From Hofstenia miamia (lineage: Eukaryota > Xenacoelomorpha > Acoela): a stretch of 64,000 bases of DNA. This document shows, piece after piece, positions 35,218 through 47,250 of this stretch (positions are counted from its first letter, which is position 1; each line of letters opens with the position of its first letter). Made by a program: the position numbers and the translations under genes. Under the pieces are notes generated by a model. It saw only the letters and a list, made by a program, of their open reading frames with translations. It ran no database searches and was not told the DNA's origin. The stretch covers positions 2,428,079-2,492,078 of the forward strand of contig SCFE01000023.1 of assembly GCA_004352715.1 (NCBI GenBank), given 5' to 3'.

Positions 35218-35534
35218 AATGCTAACGTTTTTTTTATTATTTCTCTACGTTTTGTTTAATTGATTATCTATTTTTCTAAAAGAAAAATTTTATGCAACTA
35301 GCCGATAATTTCAAAAAGATTTGAGCCATACAATACAGAAAATTACAGTAATTACATTATTATACTGAAGCTTACTATTTCAAATAATTTTGAATGATGA
35401 AGTTCCACTTCATGTGGGGACAAAATGCAAAATCATCCAGACCCTGAGTCAGTGAGCCCTACCTACACTACTTAGACTTTTTAAGAGAGCTTTGTATCAT
35501 TTTGTATCATATTAGGCTCAGCTTTACTGTCTTT

Positions 35535-35767
35535 CAGGGGCGTACCCAGGGGGACATCATTTTTATTCCCCAATGCGGGGCGAAGCCCAGCGAAAATTTT
35601 TGAAAATATACAGAAAATAGACCCTAAAAAATGCATTTCACAATCCTAGATTTNTTTAAATTTTTAAATTTTTCAGGAAAAATTTTTTGATTTATCCAGT
35701 GAAAATAAATTTGGAAACCTGACGGGGGGGGACATTCCACCATGTCCCCCCCCTGGGTACGCCACTG
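35535..35767. mobile_element. hAT-type MITE, 233 bp, with perfect 8-bp target duplication
   Basis: Begins CAGGGGCGTACCCAGGGGG and ends with the complement of CAGTGGCGTACCCAGGGGG. The flanks are CTGTCTTT at 35,527-35,534 and 35,768-35,775. An eight-bp duplication and CAG-starting tips are hAT hallmarks. It lacks coding capacity and contains one N at 35,654. Confidence 0.9.
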
Positions 35768-35779
35768 CTGTCTTTAAGA

Positions 35780-38260
35780 TTCTTAAATAAAATTCAATTT
35801 CTTTGATTATTTAAAAGAATTATTTTATTAGTAAAATCATTAAAATCTTTAATGATTCTGTAATTTTCTTTAATTTCTTTAATGATTTTGCAGAAAATTG
35901 AATTTTCTTTAATGTTGTTTAAGAAATTTCGACAAGGGTATCCATGCTCAAACCAAGATATACTTTTGCTTAATGTAAATTTTAATGTCTTCTTAAAAGC
36001 TTGGTTTTTCAATATTTTTTATTTCTGGAGGTAATGAGTTCCAAGTTCGAATAGTAGTATTAATGAATTATTGTTTCAAAAATTTTTTCCTATGCTTAAT
36101 GCAGGTAAATTTCTTTGATCTGCAATTCTGTTTTTAAAAAACCAATCATTGAAATCCTATTAAAAGGTGGTAATTTCTTGATAACTTTAAAAAATGTCAA
36201 CATAGTGTTCACGAAAAAGATAGTTCTAGAAATAAATTGCTTAGTTCTGGAAGAATTCTTCTTTAAAACACTTAGGGCCCATTTTAATTAGACATAGATT
36301 TTTTATAAAAAAACATCTTTTAGATCAGTAAATAGATTTTCATAGCGTAGGTGAATCATAATGAAGGAATGAAAAAGTTTAATTATACCATTGGCTGACA
36401 ATTGCATTTAGAGCTACCTATTGAATTGCAAAATGCATCGATATATTATCGTTGAGTATGCATGCAGGTATCATCGGCATATTAAGATAAGATTGAAATA
36501 TATTACTATCGTATGGATGTCGTAAATATATAAACTGAAAATTTTTCCTTGAGGAACACAATTTTTAATAGGGAGTCAATCAGAAAAAACATCGTTTACT
36601 TTGACTTTGATGTCTATGCCTATGAAATTTCTGCTATTGCATTCGTTAAAATAAAATTTAAGGAACTGGACATAACACCTGATTTGATTTTCTGTGCCCA
36701 TGAACGAATTTTTGAAGGCAAACTTGATTTGTTAGGCATACGTTTGAGAATTGCTTTTAAAGTTTCAAAGCCTGTTGTAAAGCGGAAACAAAATTGAAGG
36801 TTAAAGAAATTTGGCGGTTTACTTTCATATTAATTGTATGAGTTATTATTGCATCAATGCAGCTCAATTTAGTGTCTTATTATTGCTAATCTCATGAATT
36901 ACTATCCATTTTGCCTTTTGATTTTGCAGACAAACGCATTCATTTCTAATGTTGAAGAGGTATCTTGCTTGTTTATAAGCAAAGAAATTCCCATGAGTTC
37001 GAAAAATTTTAAAATTTCTAAATGAAATATTTTTTGTGAATCAATGTTTTACAAATATCAGTATCCAGGTTTATATTTACAGATTTGTTGGAATTGCGTT
37101 TGGATTCTTATATTAATCATAATCTGTGCAAAATTTGTTGAGATAAAATTCAAAAGTTTCAAAAAAATTTATCACTTTTGTCTCAAGGCATTATTGCATA
37201 TTTATTTTCAGAACAAGTCAATGATAATTTCTCTTCTAATTGTTCAATAAGCGGATTTTGCAATTTTTTTGTTGCGACAATAAGATTTACCAACTTCTTT
37301 TTAAACTTAATAAGAACATGCAGATATATGTCGACTTAAAAAGTCATCTTCAGTTTCTTTACAAATTATTCCCTCTAAATTTACTAGATTTTACAATAAT
37401 AATTATAATTTTCTAAATTTTAAAAAATGGTAAGTTTGATTTATAAATATAGTCTTTTTTCTGTTCAAACTTGGTTGCAAGGATTATATAAAAATATTCT
37501 CAATAATTTTTAAATAACTTGATCTTGATGTCTGATGTAATATTTTTGTTTCAAAATTTAGTTCTTATTTACTTAGATGATTAGATATACTAGAACTGGT
37601 CTTATGTTCTTTAATTCTTCTTGATAGTTGTCTTCATCTTCACCAAAGGTACATTTTATTTGATAAATTATATTAGACTTATTGGTTTCTTCGGTTGTAG
37701 ATTTTAATTTCAATTTCGTTTGTAGTTTTTCATTGCAATATATAAATCAAACTTTTTTTAATTATTGATAATTTTCATAGTTCTTTGATCATGTTTTCAA
37801 TGTGGAGTCCTCTATATTCGATCTTAAAACAATATTCATAATTAGTTTGATTGTTTCTTGATCTTTTATTTTTAATTAAAATGTCTTCTAATGATTTCCT
37901 AATGTATCGATTTATGAATTTATTTGGATATTCATTCTTCTTTAATTATATATCAAGTTTTCTTATTTCTTGGTTAATTGTTCTATATATGCTGCAATTG
38001 CCAAATATTCGATGAAAACATCTTTTAATTAATGATATTTTGTAATTTAAATTGCGAATCTTTAATTGGATTATTAATTTCTACCCATATATTTTTGAAA
38101 TTTAGCGATAGATTTCTTTTGACATCATTGCATTGCTTAGTATGAAAAATAAAACACCACCAACCTTTGTTTTACCTAGTGGATTGTTGTGTTTATAATA
38201 AAGGCCAGAAATATTTTTGAATGAACCTTTTTTTTATTGCATTAATCTATATTTCACAAA
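35780..38260 (-). pseudogene. Dead LINE related to the 3.6-7.9 kb element
   Basis: On the minus strand an endonuclease piece (GKTKVGGVLFF near 38,150-38,185, then a WVEI block) lies upstream of an RT core with VPQGKI near 36,545-36,560 and a broken Y-x-DD box near 36,465-36,485. The C-terminal tail has LPPEIKNIEKPSF plus FKKTLKFTLS near 35,970-36,045. Stops are abundant. The tail resembles the plus-strand fragment at 2.1-2.27 kb, so both belong to one family. Confidence 0.7.
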
Positions 38261-38602
38261 TACATTATTTAAAAAATTAAATTCGAATTCGAAGTACACT
38301 TGATAAAAGACGCTAAACTAAAAACTGTGTTGTACAAGGGCATGTGTTTAGATTTTCAATGAAATCAAGCCCTTACCCTTTCTCTTAAAATTATTCAGTG
38401 TTCCGTTTATTATAGACAATGACCTACGTGTAGGTTAAGCATTTTGTTCTTATGCTACACTCTTATATAACATCAAGTTTTGGAAACCATTTGCAAATTT
38501 TTATTATTATAAAATCAAAGTTTCAATATGATAAATATAAATACAAGTAGTACTAATAATAGACATTAGGCCATCCTGTATAAATGAAATGGAAACTACC
38601 TA

Positions 38603-39667
38603 AATAACAAGCCATTAATGAACCGACAAGGAGCCATTGATGGCCTTTATTGCAAAATGACCGCCGGGGAATTAATGGGTCAGTGATGTATTCCCGACAA
38701 TGACCCATTGATGGGCCAATAATGGCCCAAAATTGAAAGGATGTTTTGTTTATAAGTGATAATTATAAACATATAAATCTGCCAAATTTAACAAAAATTT
38801 TAAATTTTCAAATTAAGTCCAATTTTGAAATAGTGCTTTTTTAAATCGTAACTTTTTTATATTATAGCTAACTTCAAGGCGTCTAAATATGCATGAATAA
38901 ATTATTTTAAAAAATCACTTAATAGGTATATTATAATTTTTTACAACTTAAAAATTTCAAGAAAGCTTTTTGCAATTCCTTTTTTGTATTGAAAGGATCT
39001 AGGAATCAAAACAATGAAGTGGGTGCTATTTGCAAGCATCTGTTCATTGATTACTGATTACTCAGGTTGCCACTGATGCCGCCAATGGACCATCAATGGG
39101 CCACTGGTGGCATCAGTTATCACATGTGCCACATTTTCCCACCAGCAGTCCACTGATGATGTCCAATATTATATTATGAGTTATAATTCGTAACTTGGTA
39201 TAAATTGCTTGAGCTAAGAGCACAGTTGGTAGTGTGTATAGCAAATATCCTAATGATTGAACACTTTGCTGCAAATGATTGAATTCATTATACAGTGCTC
39301 ATAAAAAAACTACTGAAGGGTAAATAATTTCATTTTTTATGAAATTTAATTTAATCAGGCAAAATTGTAAATCACTATATTTAGTATTTGGTCGCTAGAT
39401 GGCAGATCAATCAAGTAATGCCATTAATGCGCTATTGTCGGACCATCAATGGTCTAAAACAAACTGATAAATAATACCTTTTGAAATTAAACTTTAATGC
39501 AATGCACATATTATATACAATAATATAATCATTTCTTTGTAAAATTGTGGAATTTTAAGATTTTTAATACTTTTTGTTTCGTTGGTTATGGTTGGCAAAT
39601 GAATGGCCACTATTGGCCATTGATCCCATTAATGTACCATTGGTTATCCGACAATGCTTGCTATTTG
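38603..39667. mobile_element. Palindrome-rich non-autonomous element (putative)
   Basis: Ends show AATAACAAGC and its complement GCTTGCTATT, with CCGACAA/TTGTCGG just inside. Groups of CCATTAATGG/CCATTGATGG-type words cluster at 38,610-38,735, 39,065-39,150, 39,415-39,460 and 39,595-39,660. No coding frame. The target duplication is unclear. Confidence 0.45.
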
Positions 39668-40167
39668 GCTTAAAATCAATGAATAGAAAAAATTAAAGGA
39701 TTTGACAAAGTCACAAAGAGCAATAATTCAATTTATTTGAATGGGTGAGTCATGCAAGTTTTTGAAATACCTTACACAAAATCTTTCTTTGCATCTTCAA
39801 CACTTGTGGTTATAGAATGTACACGCCTCACCTGCAAATCGCAGTTTCTATTTGACTTCTGTGTGTAGAATATAATGGCAATATCATTTAGACGAATATT
39901 ATTTTTTATTCTGGTTACTAATTGGAAACCCCTTGCAAGCATACCAACTCATTAAATGTTGAGTGTCATGCTTTTTCAGGTATGTAGTTATGTCATAACG
40001 TGTGTAAAATATAGAAGTGATAGCTTTTTAATACCATAATTCTGATGAGGCAATACGCATGACTTGCCAATAGCAACATTCAATAGTGATTAAAAATCAT
40101 TTTTTTATTAAATATGAATTCAATATAAGCTGTTATATAGATCTGTATTTTGTTTATAATGTTTAAC

Positions 40168-40365
40168 TAGAAAAGCACTCGGAGAGCACAGACCTCCCCC
40201 GGATCAGCACCAAAATTTAATGGCTTCCTCCTTGGGCGGAGAAGCACCTCTGGTGAAAATTTGAGATCAATAAATTTATTACTTTTTCCGTAAAGTTGCT
40301 AACAGACAAACAGACAAACAAACCAACGTTACCAAAAACATAACCTCCTTGGCGGAGGTAATGAC
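40168..40365. repeat. Short interspersed repeat with GGCGGAGGT ends
   Basis: Starts AAAAGCACTCGGAGAGCACA followed by GACCTCC and ends CCTCCTTGGCGGAGGTAATG, with a characteristic ACAAACAAACCAACG stretch inside. I recognise this as a short repeat spread through several marine invertebrate genomes but cannot give its name. Non-coding. Confidence 0.6.
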
Positions 40366-40645
40366 TATTTTGGCACATTGAAAACGAACAGCATCTTTTT
40401 ACTTTCACAGCAGATAACTTAACGAGCATTTTTCAATACTAACTGTTGTAATATTTGTCCAGCTTACCAAAGTAAGCTTTTTTGTTGATGAGTATTTGCT
40501 GTATCACGTGTTTTTTAGTTCCTGTCGATGAGTGATCTCATTCTTTCAGTACATTTACGAGATGAATGGAAGGGAAGATGTTATAATAAATGTTGAATTT
40601 AGCATTTGAGTGTTACAAATCGATTTCACCCAATAATTTGAATAG

Positions 40646-40727
40646 TCATTCATTTGGCTCTTATAAGTTGCAACCCGGTAGGTTTGTCATTCATTTGGCT
40701 CTTATAAGTTGCAACCCGGTAGGTTAA
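40646..40727. repeat. Tandem duplication of a ~41-bp unit
   Basis: Two adjacent perfect copies of TCATTCATTTGGCTCTTATA followed by AGTTGCAACCCGGTAGGTT. Confidence 0.9.
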
Positions 40728-43700
40728 AACAAAGCAAATATGGTATGCGTATCATTGTCATAATGTAAATTAATCTGTAGAGCTTTAGCTCGGAAGTGCT
40801 ACATAATGGAAACAAAATCCGTTCTCTGCATCAATGAATTTTCCATTGTGATGAAAGCAAGCTTAGACATTTTGCTTGCTGACATAGATGAACATTGCTT
40901 TGATTTAAATCTGATTTTAGACTATAATAGTTAGCAGAACAATTTAAAGATTGTACTTGCAGAGTCAGTACAGTACAGACACACTAAGATGTTTGCTGCT
41001 TTTCATGCATATAATATATAGTGATAGTATTAAAGCTACTTATGTTTGGAATTCACATGACGCCACTAATATAATAAGTAATGCAACTGTGATTTAATCA
41101 AAATAGTCTTGTTTCATTTGCCAAATATGCTTTTCATTATAATGTAAGATTTAAGTTCACTACAATCTTCTTAGAGACCCAAATTTCCTATTTTTCAGGA
41201 CCACATTATTTTTATCTGGGGTGACTAGGCCGACTCTTGGCTACACCTTTGCTCATGACGTGCATTATTAGGGCATATGCTCTTTAACACTCTTTTGACC
41301 GTTTAAGTCACACTGTAAGCAATGATCAATTCATGAACATACATTAGTGTGATAAGTTTTTGCTAGAAAAACTCATTCATTGGAAAAGGTAAAAATTGTC
41401 TCAAAATGAAAAAAAATAGTTTAACCCCAATCAACCAATTGTGACTTTAAAGTCACCAACAATTTTGTTCACATTCTCAAACAATTTTCCCCAAAACCTG
41501 TTAGCATCAAGTTGGCCAATAATCCAAGAAAAAAGGAAAATATCACCAAGGCAGGATAGACCATTTGAGATAGAAACCTTTTTTACATTCTGTTGAAAAC
41601 CCTAGCTAACAAATAGAGTATCTACGCACTGAATACGATCATAACCCTAACATTTCCATTGCAAGATATCGCGTGATCACCTAGATATTTTTGGATACTA
41701 TGGAATCAGAATGACCATCTGCGTATTTGCTTAATTTTTTTTCAATTTAATACATGTATTCATTTGTGTACATACAGTGTTTCAAAATCTTGCTTGGAAA
41801 ATATCCAAATTTGCGGAAAAATTTGTAATACATGAGCTTATCTATATATTTGTATTTTATTTTGCTATTTATAAGCTTTTAGTTGGACCCAAGTGAGCTA
41901 TGGCCAAACAGTTATTTTCAGACTTGCCGCTGTGTGAGTCTCTTTGCACAACAACCAACACAACACAGCAACAAAACATTGTTCTGTCACATAACAGGCA
42001 CAACACAAAACAAAAATGTCATTTAATGTATTCGTAAGGTATAATTTTAAATGATATCAATGTTTGTTACATCAAATCTCTTTTAATAACAAATTATAGT
42101 AGATTAAATATAATTACAGAAAACACAAATGGTCCTTAAGTGTTAAATTTGAATGTATTCAAAGATCTTATAATAAAAATATTTATAGCCATCTCAAAAT
42201 AATAAAATTAAAAAATAGAACTTATATTTAAAAATTAATGTGAGTAAAGGAAATATATAATGAACATTAATTTGTAAATTTTCCTATCATCCTAATGAAG
42301 TTCAATCTGTCATTAAGAGTCAAAGCAATATATTTGCTGAAAGGTATAATTAAACTACAAACTAAATTTATAATATATAAAAATAATTAATGTGGTTATT
42401 TATGTGGTGAGCTCATTGTAAGAAATGGACAAATGTGCTTAGCATGTTTGTGTTTCAAACTGTTTAATTGTGAAGCAATTTGTTATCATAACAATTTCAC
42501 TTAGAAAAACCTCTGATCTGCAAAAAACTAAATGGAACAAGTACTAAAATTTTATCAACTGCTCTTAGATTATAGAAATTAATAGGTCAAAGAAAATTTT
42601 CATTCGATTCCACCCTAACAATATCTTTATTTTCATTACAACTAAAATAATGATATGAGGCTGAACAAAACTCAAACAATAGTGAGGTGCCCAAATGCTT
42701 GATAAAGCTATACTAGTGAAAATTTTTTGCACAACGCAGTAGCTAAAGCCAAGCTGAGCAAACACAGTTTCTGTTTTGAAAATTTTCTTGGTCAAATTTA
42801 GAGCGTTTCTACAATTCTTATGATGTATAACAAATTCAGCTATTTTTGCAAATAATTTTCTGTAGTCGAGGTGAAGGGCAGCAGGGTTATGGCGTCCACC
42901 TGCTAATTTCTTTCAAATTTTTTGGGGATGTGGAAGGACACAAATGCATTTTACTTAACATTAAAAATTTCTGAAAAGCATCCTGTTTATAAACGAAAAG
43001 ATTTATTTGAAACATTTATATTTGAAGCGTTTGATATTTTGTATACATTTACAAATTTGAATAAGATCTGGCGGTTGAACGAATTTTGATATTTCTGATC
43101 AAAAATATTGAATAGAACAAATGTAAACCTTTTGAATATATTTACATAAGGCATATAGCTTTATTAAATTTAACCTATAAATATAATTAAATTTCTATAC
43201 TACAAAATTTAACCTATAATTATATTACTATACTAATCCAATATCCCTAATATACCTATTTTTAAAGATTAATTTTGTATTTAGTTAAAGCAAAGTCGGT
43301 TGGGTTGAGGATGTATCAGGTAGAGCTTAGTGAAATTTTCAAATGCTGCTTTTTTCGTTTGGGATTAAATTAAATACTACACTGTGACTAAAAGTAGCTC
43401 GAAGTTGTTAAGCTATATATATTCTCTGTATTAAAAATTAAAGCAATGTGCAATTCTAACAGAATTCTGCATATACTGTACCTTATACATACCAACACAA
43501 CTTATTCCACTGATATTTGACTATATGCTTAGCTTTCTATAAATAAAACTTAATGCAAGAGTCTACTCATAAGAGTGAAAACTCTAAAGTCATAGCAATA
43601 TTAGTAGATATAACAATTGCCCAAAAAACTATGTGTGGGTTGTCATTATCAATATTCCCTGGGATTATTATTCCTTGATTAAATCAAGTTGATTTACATG

Positions 43701-46700
43701 GCATAAATAACGCAGTAATGAACTTGTTAATGTATTTAAAGATAAAAAATATCATTTAATGATCGTTATTGTGTATCAAATCCAAAATTGTAAATTTTAT
43801 CTCGCTGAATTTTGTCGCTCACACAACATGTTGTGTTGTGTATACAGAAAAGAACTTAACATTCTACACAACACACAACAGCATAAGACTGCATATTTTG
43901 ATATCCCCATCTTCATCAACACAATTATTGGAATACAGTCCAAGTTCGCCCACATTGCGACAGTTACTCATCACTAAGTAAACCAATTTAATATGCATGT
44001 ACTTGATTAAGCCCCGGAAATAGTATTTTAACGAAATATTCAAATGTAAATAAACGGTCAAATGAATTAATAAGTAACACATTACTAAAAATACATACTG
44101 GGAGGTCTTGTCTATTATTAACGTCTGTAACATTTGCAACAAATTTATATGGAAAACACATAATGCACCGTATTTTAGAAAATTTAAGAAATTATTGGTA
44201 GAAAATTTACTGGCTATAATAAGAGAATAATGTGTGGCGAAACTCTTAAGATCAACCGTGCACCATGACTTAACCCTTTTTATTTTTAACATCTGATGTG
44301 GCTTATGCGGTTTCTACTTGTCTACAGTTATATATTTGTCCAATTTTGTAAATGTGTACAATTTAGACGCAAAGTGTGGGCATATCTATAAAGTTATTGA
44401 ACAAAGAAATGGTAATTAATAATTATAAACAAAATTGACATTCCGAAAACCATTTACTTTGCATCAGACATTTCAATACGTGAATTAATAATGGAGTACA
44501 AGAACTACAAATCAATAGTTAACATAACGCATATTCAGGCTCTGTTTTCCCTATGATCAATTCTCAATATTTGTAAAGAAATATTTCAAGCTAAAATCTA
44601 CTAAGAAACTCATATTGTGGTTATCAAGATGTACTTGGATTGAAATGTTTTTATGACATAGATTTGATTGTGGTGAAAACAGTATCAACCTCGTTTTCGC
44701 AATATTTGCAGAAACCATTCAAATCCAAAAAAAAATTTCGAACAAAGATGTTAGTTTCAAACTAAAATGTAATGATTAAATATTTCAAGTTATTTTTTCT
44801 TCAATTGTTTTTTTTGCATTTTTTATCTCAAATTTATATTTATTCATTTTCCATTTTACTGAAAACAAAAATATCTGCTAGCGTGAAAGAAATTATAAAT
44901 GATCACATTTGGAAAATGTTTGTTTCAATTTACAGAAAGTACTGTGAAAGTATGTAATATTTATTCAATACCGAATTGAATTGGGTTGATATAATTTTCC
45001 ATTACTTGAGCAATAAATTTATATTCTGTATTGACTAGCAGTCTACATTGGTGATTATTTGACTAGAATTCCTTTCTTTGCTAAACATGTTTAATCATAA
45101 TTTATTTAAATTTTAGAAAACTTTATTTTCCAAGTATTGTATTTTAATGTCTAGGTGATGAGATAAAATAATAAGGAAACAAATGAGGAGATATTTGAAA
45201 CCATTGACGGCCATTGGTTACATTTATCTTTTTGACAGTAATTGTTGGCAAGGCAACGATTTTTATTAATTGAGTCTTTATTACGTTTCAAATTTCGCCA
45301 TTTTGCTGCCTCTTCGAATTTGAAATAATTTAATGCATTTGCTTGATGTGATTGTGAAAAATGTAATCTTTTACAAAATTAATATTATTTTGGGAAGACA
45401 TTTTTAACATTTATTAGTTTTTTTTTGCTTTCCTGAAATACCTTAAGATTTCAGCAAAATTGCAGTTTGCAAATAGCTTTTATTTGGTTACAAAAAGAAC
45501 TATTTATACATTGTATTTATTGTTAGCATTGATATATGAAATTTCAGGAAATTATTGCTTTAAAATTTGTGCATTACTAACATAATAATCTGGAACTTCT
45601 TATTGAAAGGTGATAAAAATTGCGTAGCAATTCGTTATATAATATTCTAAAACGACGGCAAAGTTTGAAAAAAACATAAAATCTTGATAACATCAAATGC
45701 AAAAAATTTTTCGTTTCAAAAAACAGGGAAGATTAAGCCCCCTAGTCCCCCAGGTTTGACGCCACTGGATTCAGGAATAGCTGAGGCGTTAGAATTAATA
45801 AATTCATACCATAATCTGAGATTGTGAAGTTTTTCTTTATTATTTTTTTAATATAATATAAAAGAGTTTATTTGCTAAATTTTTTCTTTGTAATTTTTTC
45901 ACAAAAAATTGAAAATTTGCATTTGATATTGATCAATCCAAACTCGGATCACAATAATCTGGGAATTTTTATTTTACAATTACGAATTTAATTGCAAGTC
46001 TACGATCACCAAAATATTAATACTATTCTTTTGAAGTAAAATTATTTTTACTTTTTGTAATTATGTACAATTTAATGGTCTAGTATCAGCAGTCAATAAC
46101 CAGCTTAAAATTATTTAAACTATTTGAACAGATTAAACCTCGAATTTTTATTTAACCTAAAGCTTAAACTATAACATTCAATTTTTTAAAGAAAAATATT
46201 AATTCTCCATAACTTGGTCATGGATTGGTTCCATTGGAATCCGTTTCCAGTGATTTTCATTTAGAAATTTTGAATTGAAGAATTTACTTTTGCAGTTAGC
46301 CTCAGAGGTAGTATTTCAGCTTAGAATAAGTTTGATGTTGCGAACTGATTTAGTGTCGATCTTCCTCCAGGGAACATTTCTAAAAAGAATACCACACCTT
46401 GAACTAGCAAACTTCCCATGTTAAGTCTCATGAAAAACAAGTTTGTAAAAATCAGCCCAATTCATTTTCTGTTACAATATTTGTTAATTGATTATGAAGT
46501 GAAAATATTTATTAATCTATTCAGAAGATTGAATACACGTGATGTAAATCACACTATTAGGCAATTCACTTTTCTGAAAATTAAAATGGGTGGCTTATCA
46601 CTGTTTCCTGTAAGTATGCTTTTTATTAGAGTCAACCATTAATCTAAAACTAATCAATTTTAATACTAAATTTAAAAAAATTTTCGAAGTTGTTGTAGCA

Positions 46701-46815
46701 TTCTATTGTCAAAATTTTGTACTAGGAATTGATTGAAAACAACATATATTTATTAAGTTAATAATTTATAATGTCACGATTCCAAAAATTATTTGAATAG
46801 TTTTAAATCAGGATT
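40728..46815. other. Long gene-free interval
   Basis: No convincing coding, RNA gene or complete element. At about 45,740-45,765 a CCCCCAGGTTTGACGCCACTG end resembles the tip of the hAT MITE family of 35.5 kb, without a partner end. The 142-codon frame at 43,864-44,292 lacks any recognisable domain and is probably chance. Confidence 0.5.
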
Positions 46816-47250
46816 TCAAATACAAAATTCATCATCATACGCCACATTTGCAATTTCTATATTTAAATCTGTGTACTTACGTTTACAATAATAGAATGTA
46901 CAAATAAAAAAGTGTCCCATTGCAAGTCCAAGCAAAAATATAGAAAAACTAGGCCCTCCACAAGGTGTAATTAGAGAAAGCACATTATCTTGGATGTAAG
47001 ATGTTAATGGACAACATTGCTTATGTAATACAGAGCAAAATGTTCTGTGACATTCTTCATTCCTGCTGCAAAACCCAGGAACATGATGCATATTTTGAGA
47101 AAGATAAACTTCCTTCTTGCAACAGTAGTGGAACCCTAAAAAGTTTTGGCAGCACTCCTCTCTACAATAAGGCAAACAAAAAAAGTTGAATTCACAAATG
47201 CCAAGCTGTGCAAAATATAACAAGAACAGTATTAATTCAATTGACAACAT
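46816..47250 (-). CDS. Small cysteine-rich type I membrane protein (candidate host gene or exon)
   Basis: Open frame of 144 codons. Residues 1-19 form a typical signal peptide (MLSIELILFLLYFAQLGIC). Residues ~25-95 hold about 13 cysteines with several CC pairs (EECC, YCC, QCC). Residues ~97-122 form a hydrophobic membrane segment (FSIFLLGLAMGHFFICTFYYC), followed by a short Lys/Arg stop-transfer and an acidic tail. The layout is like Shisa-type or other small Cys-rich receptors, but the spacing does not let me assign a family. A GTAAGT splice-donor match lies in the KRK codons right after the membrane segment (about 46,877), so the last ~20 residues may instead be intron. CTATAG directly before the ATG could be an acceptor. 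Confidence 0.55.
   Translation of the reverse strand: MLSIELILFLLYFAQLGICEFNFFCLPYCREECCQNFLGFHYCCKKEVYLSQNMHHVPGFCSRNEECHRTFCSVLHKQCCPLTSYIQDNVLSLITPCGGPSFSIFLLGLAMGHFFICTFYYCKRKYTDLNIEIANVAYDDEFCI

Noticed and set aside
43864-44292. 142-codon minus-strand frame
   Set aside because: Leu/Ile/Tyr-rich AT-noise composition and no domain; the VDEDGDIK patch alone is not enough.
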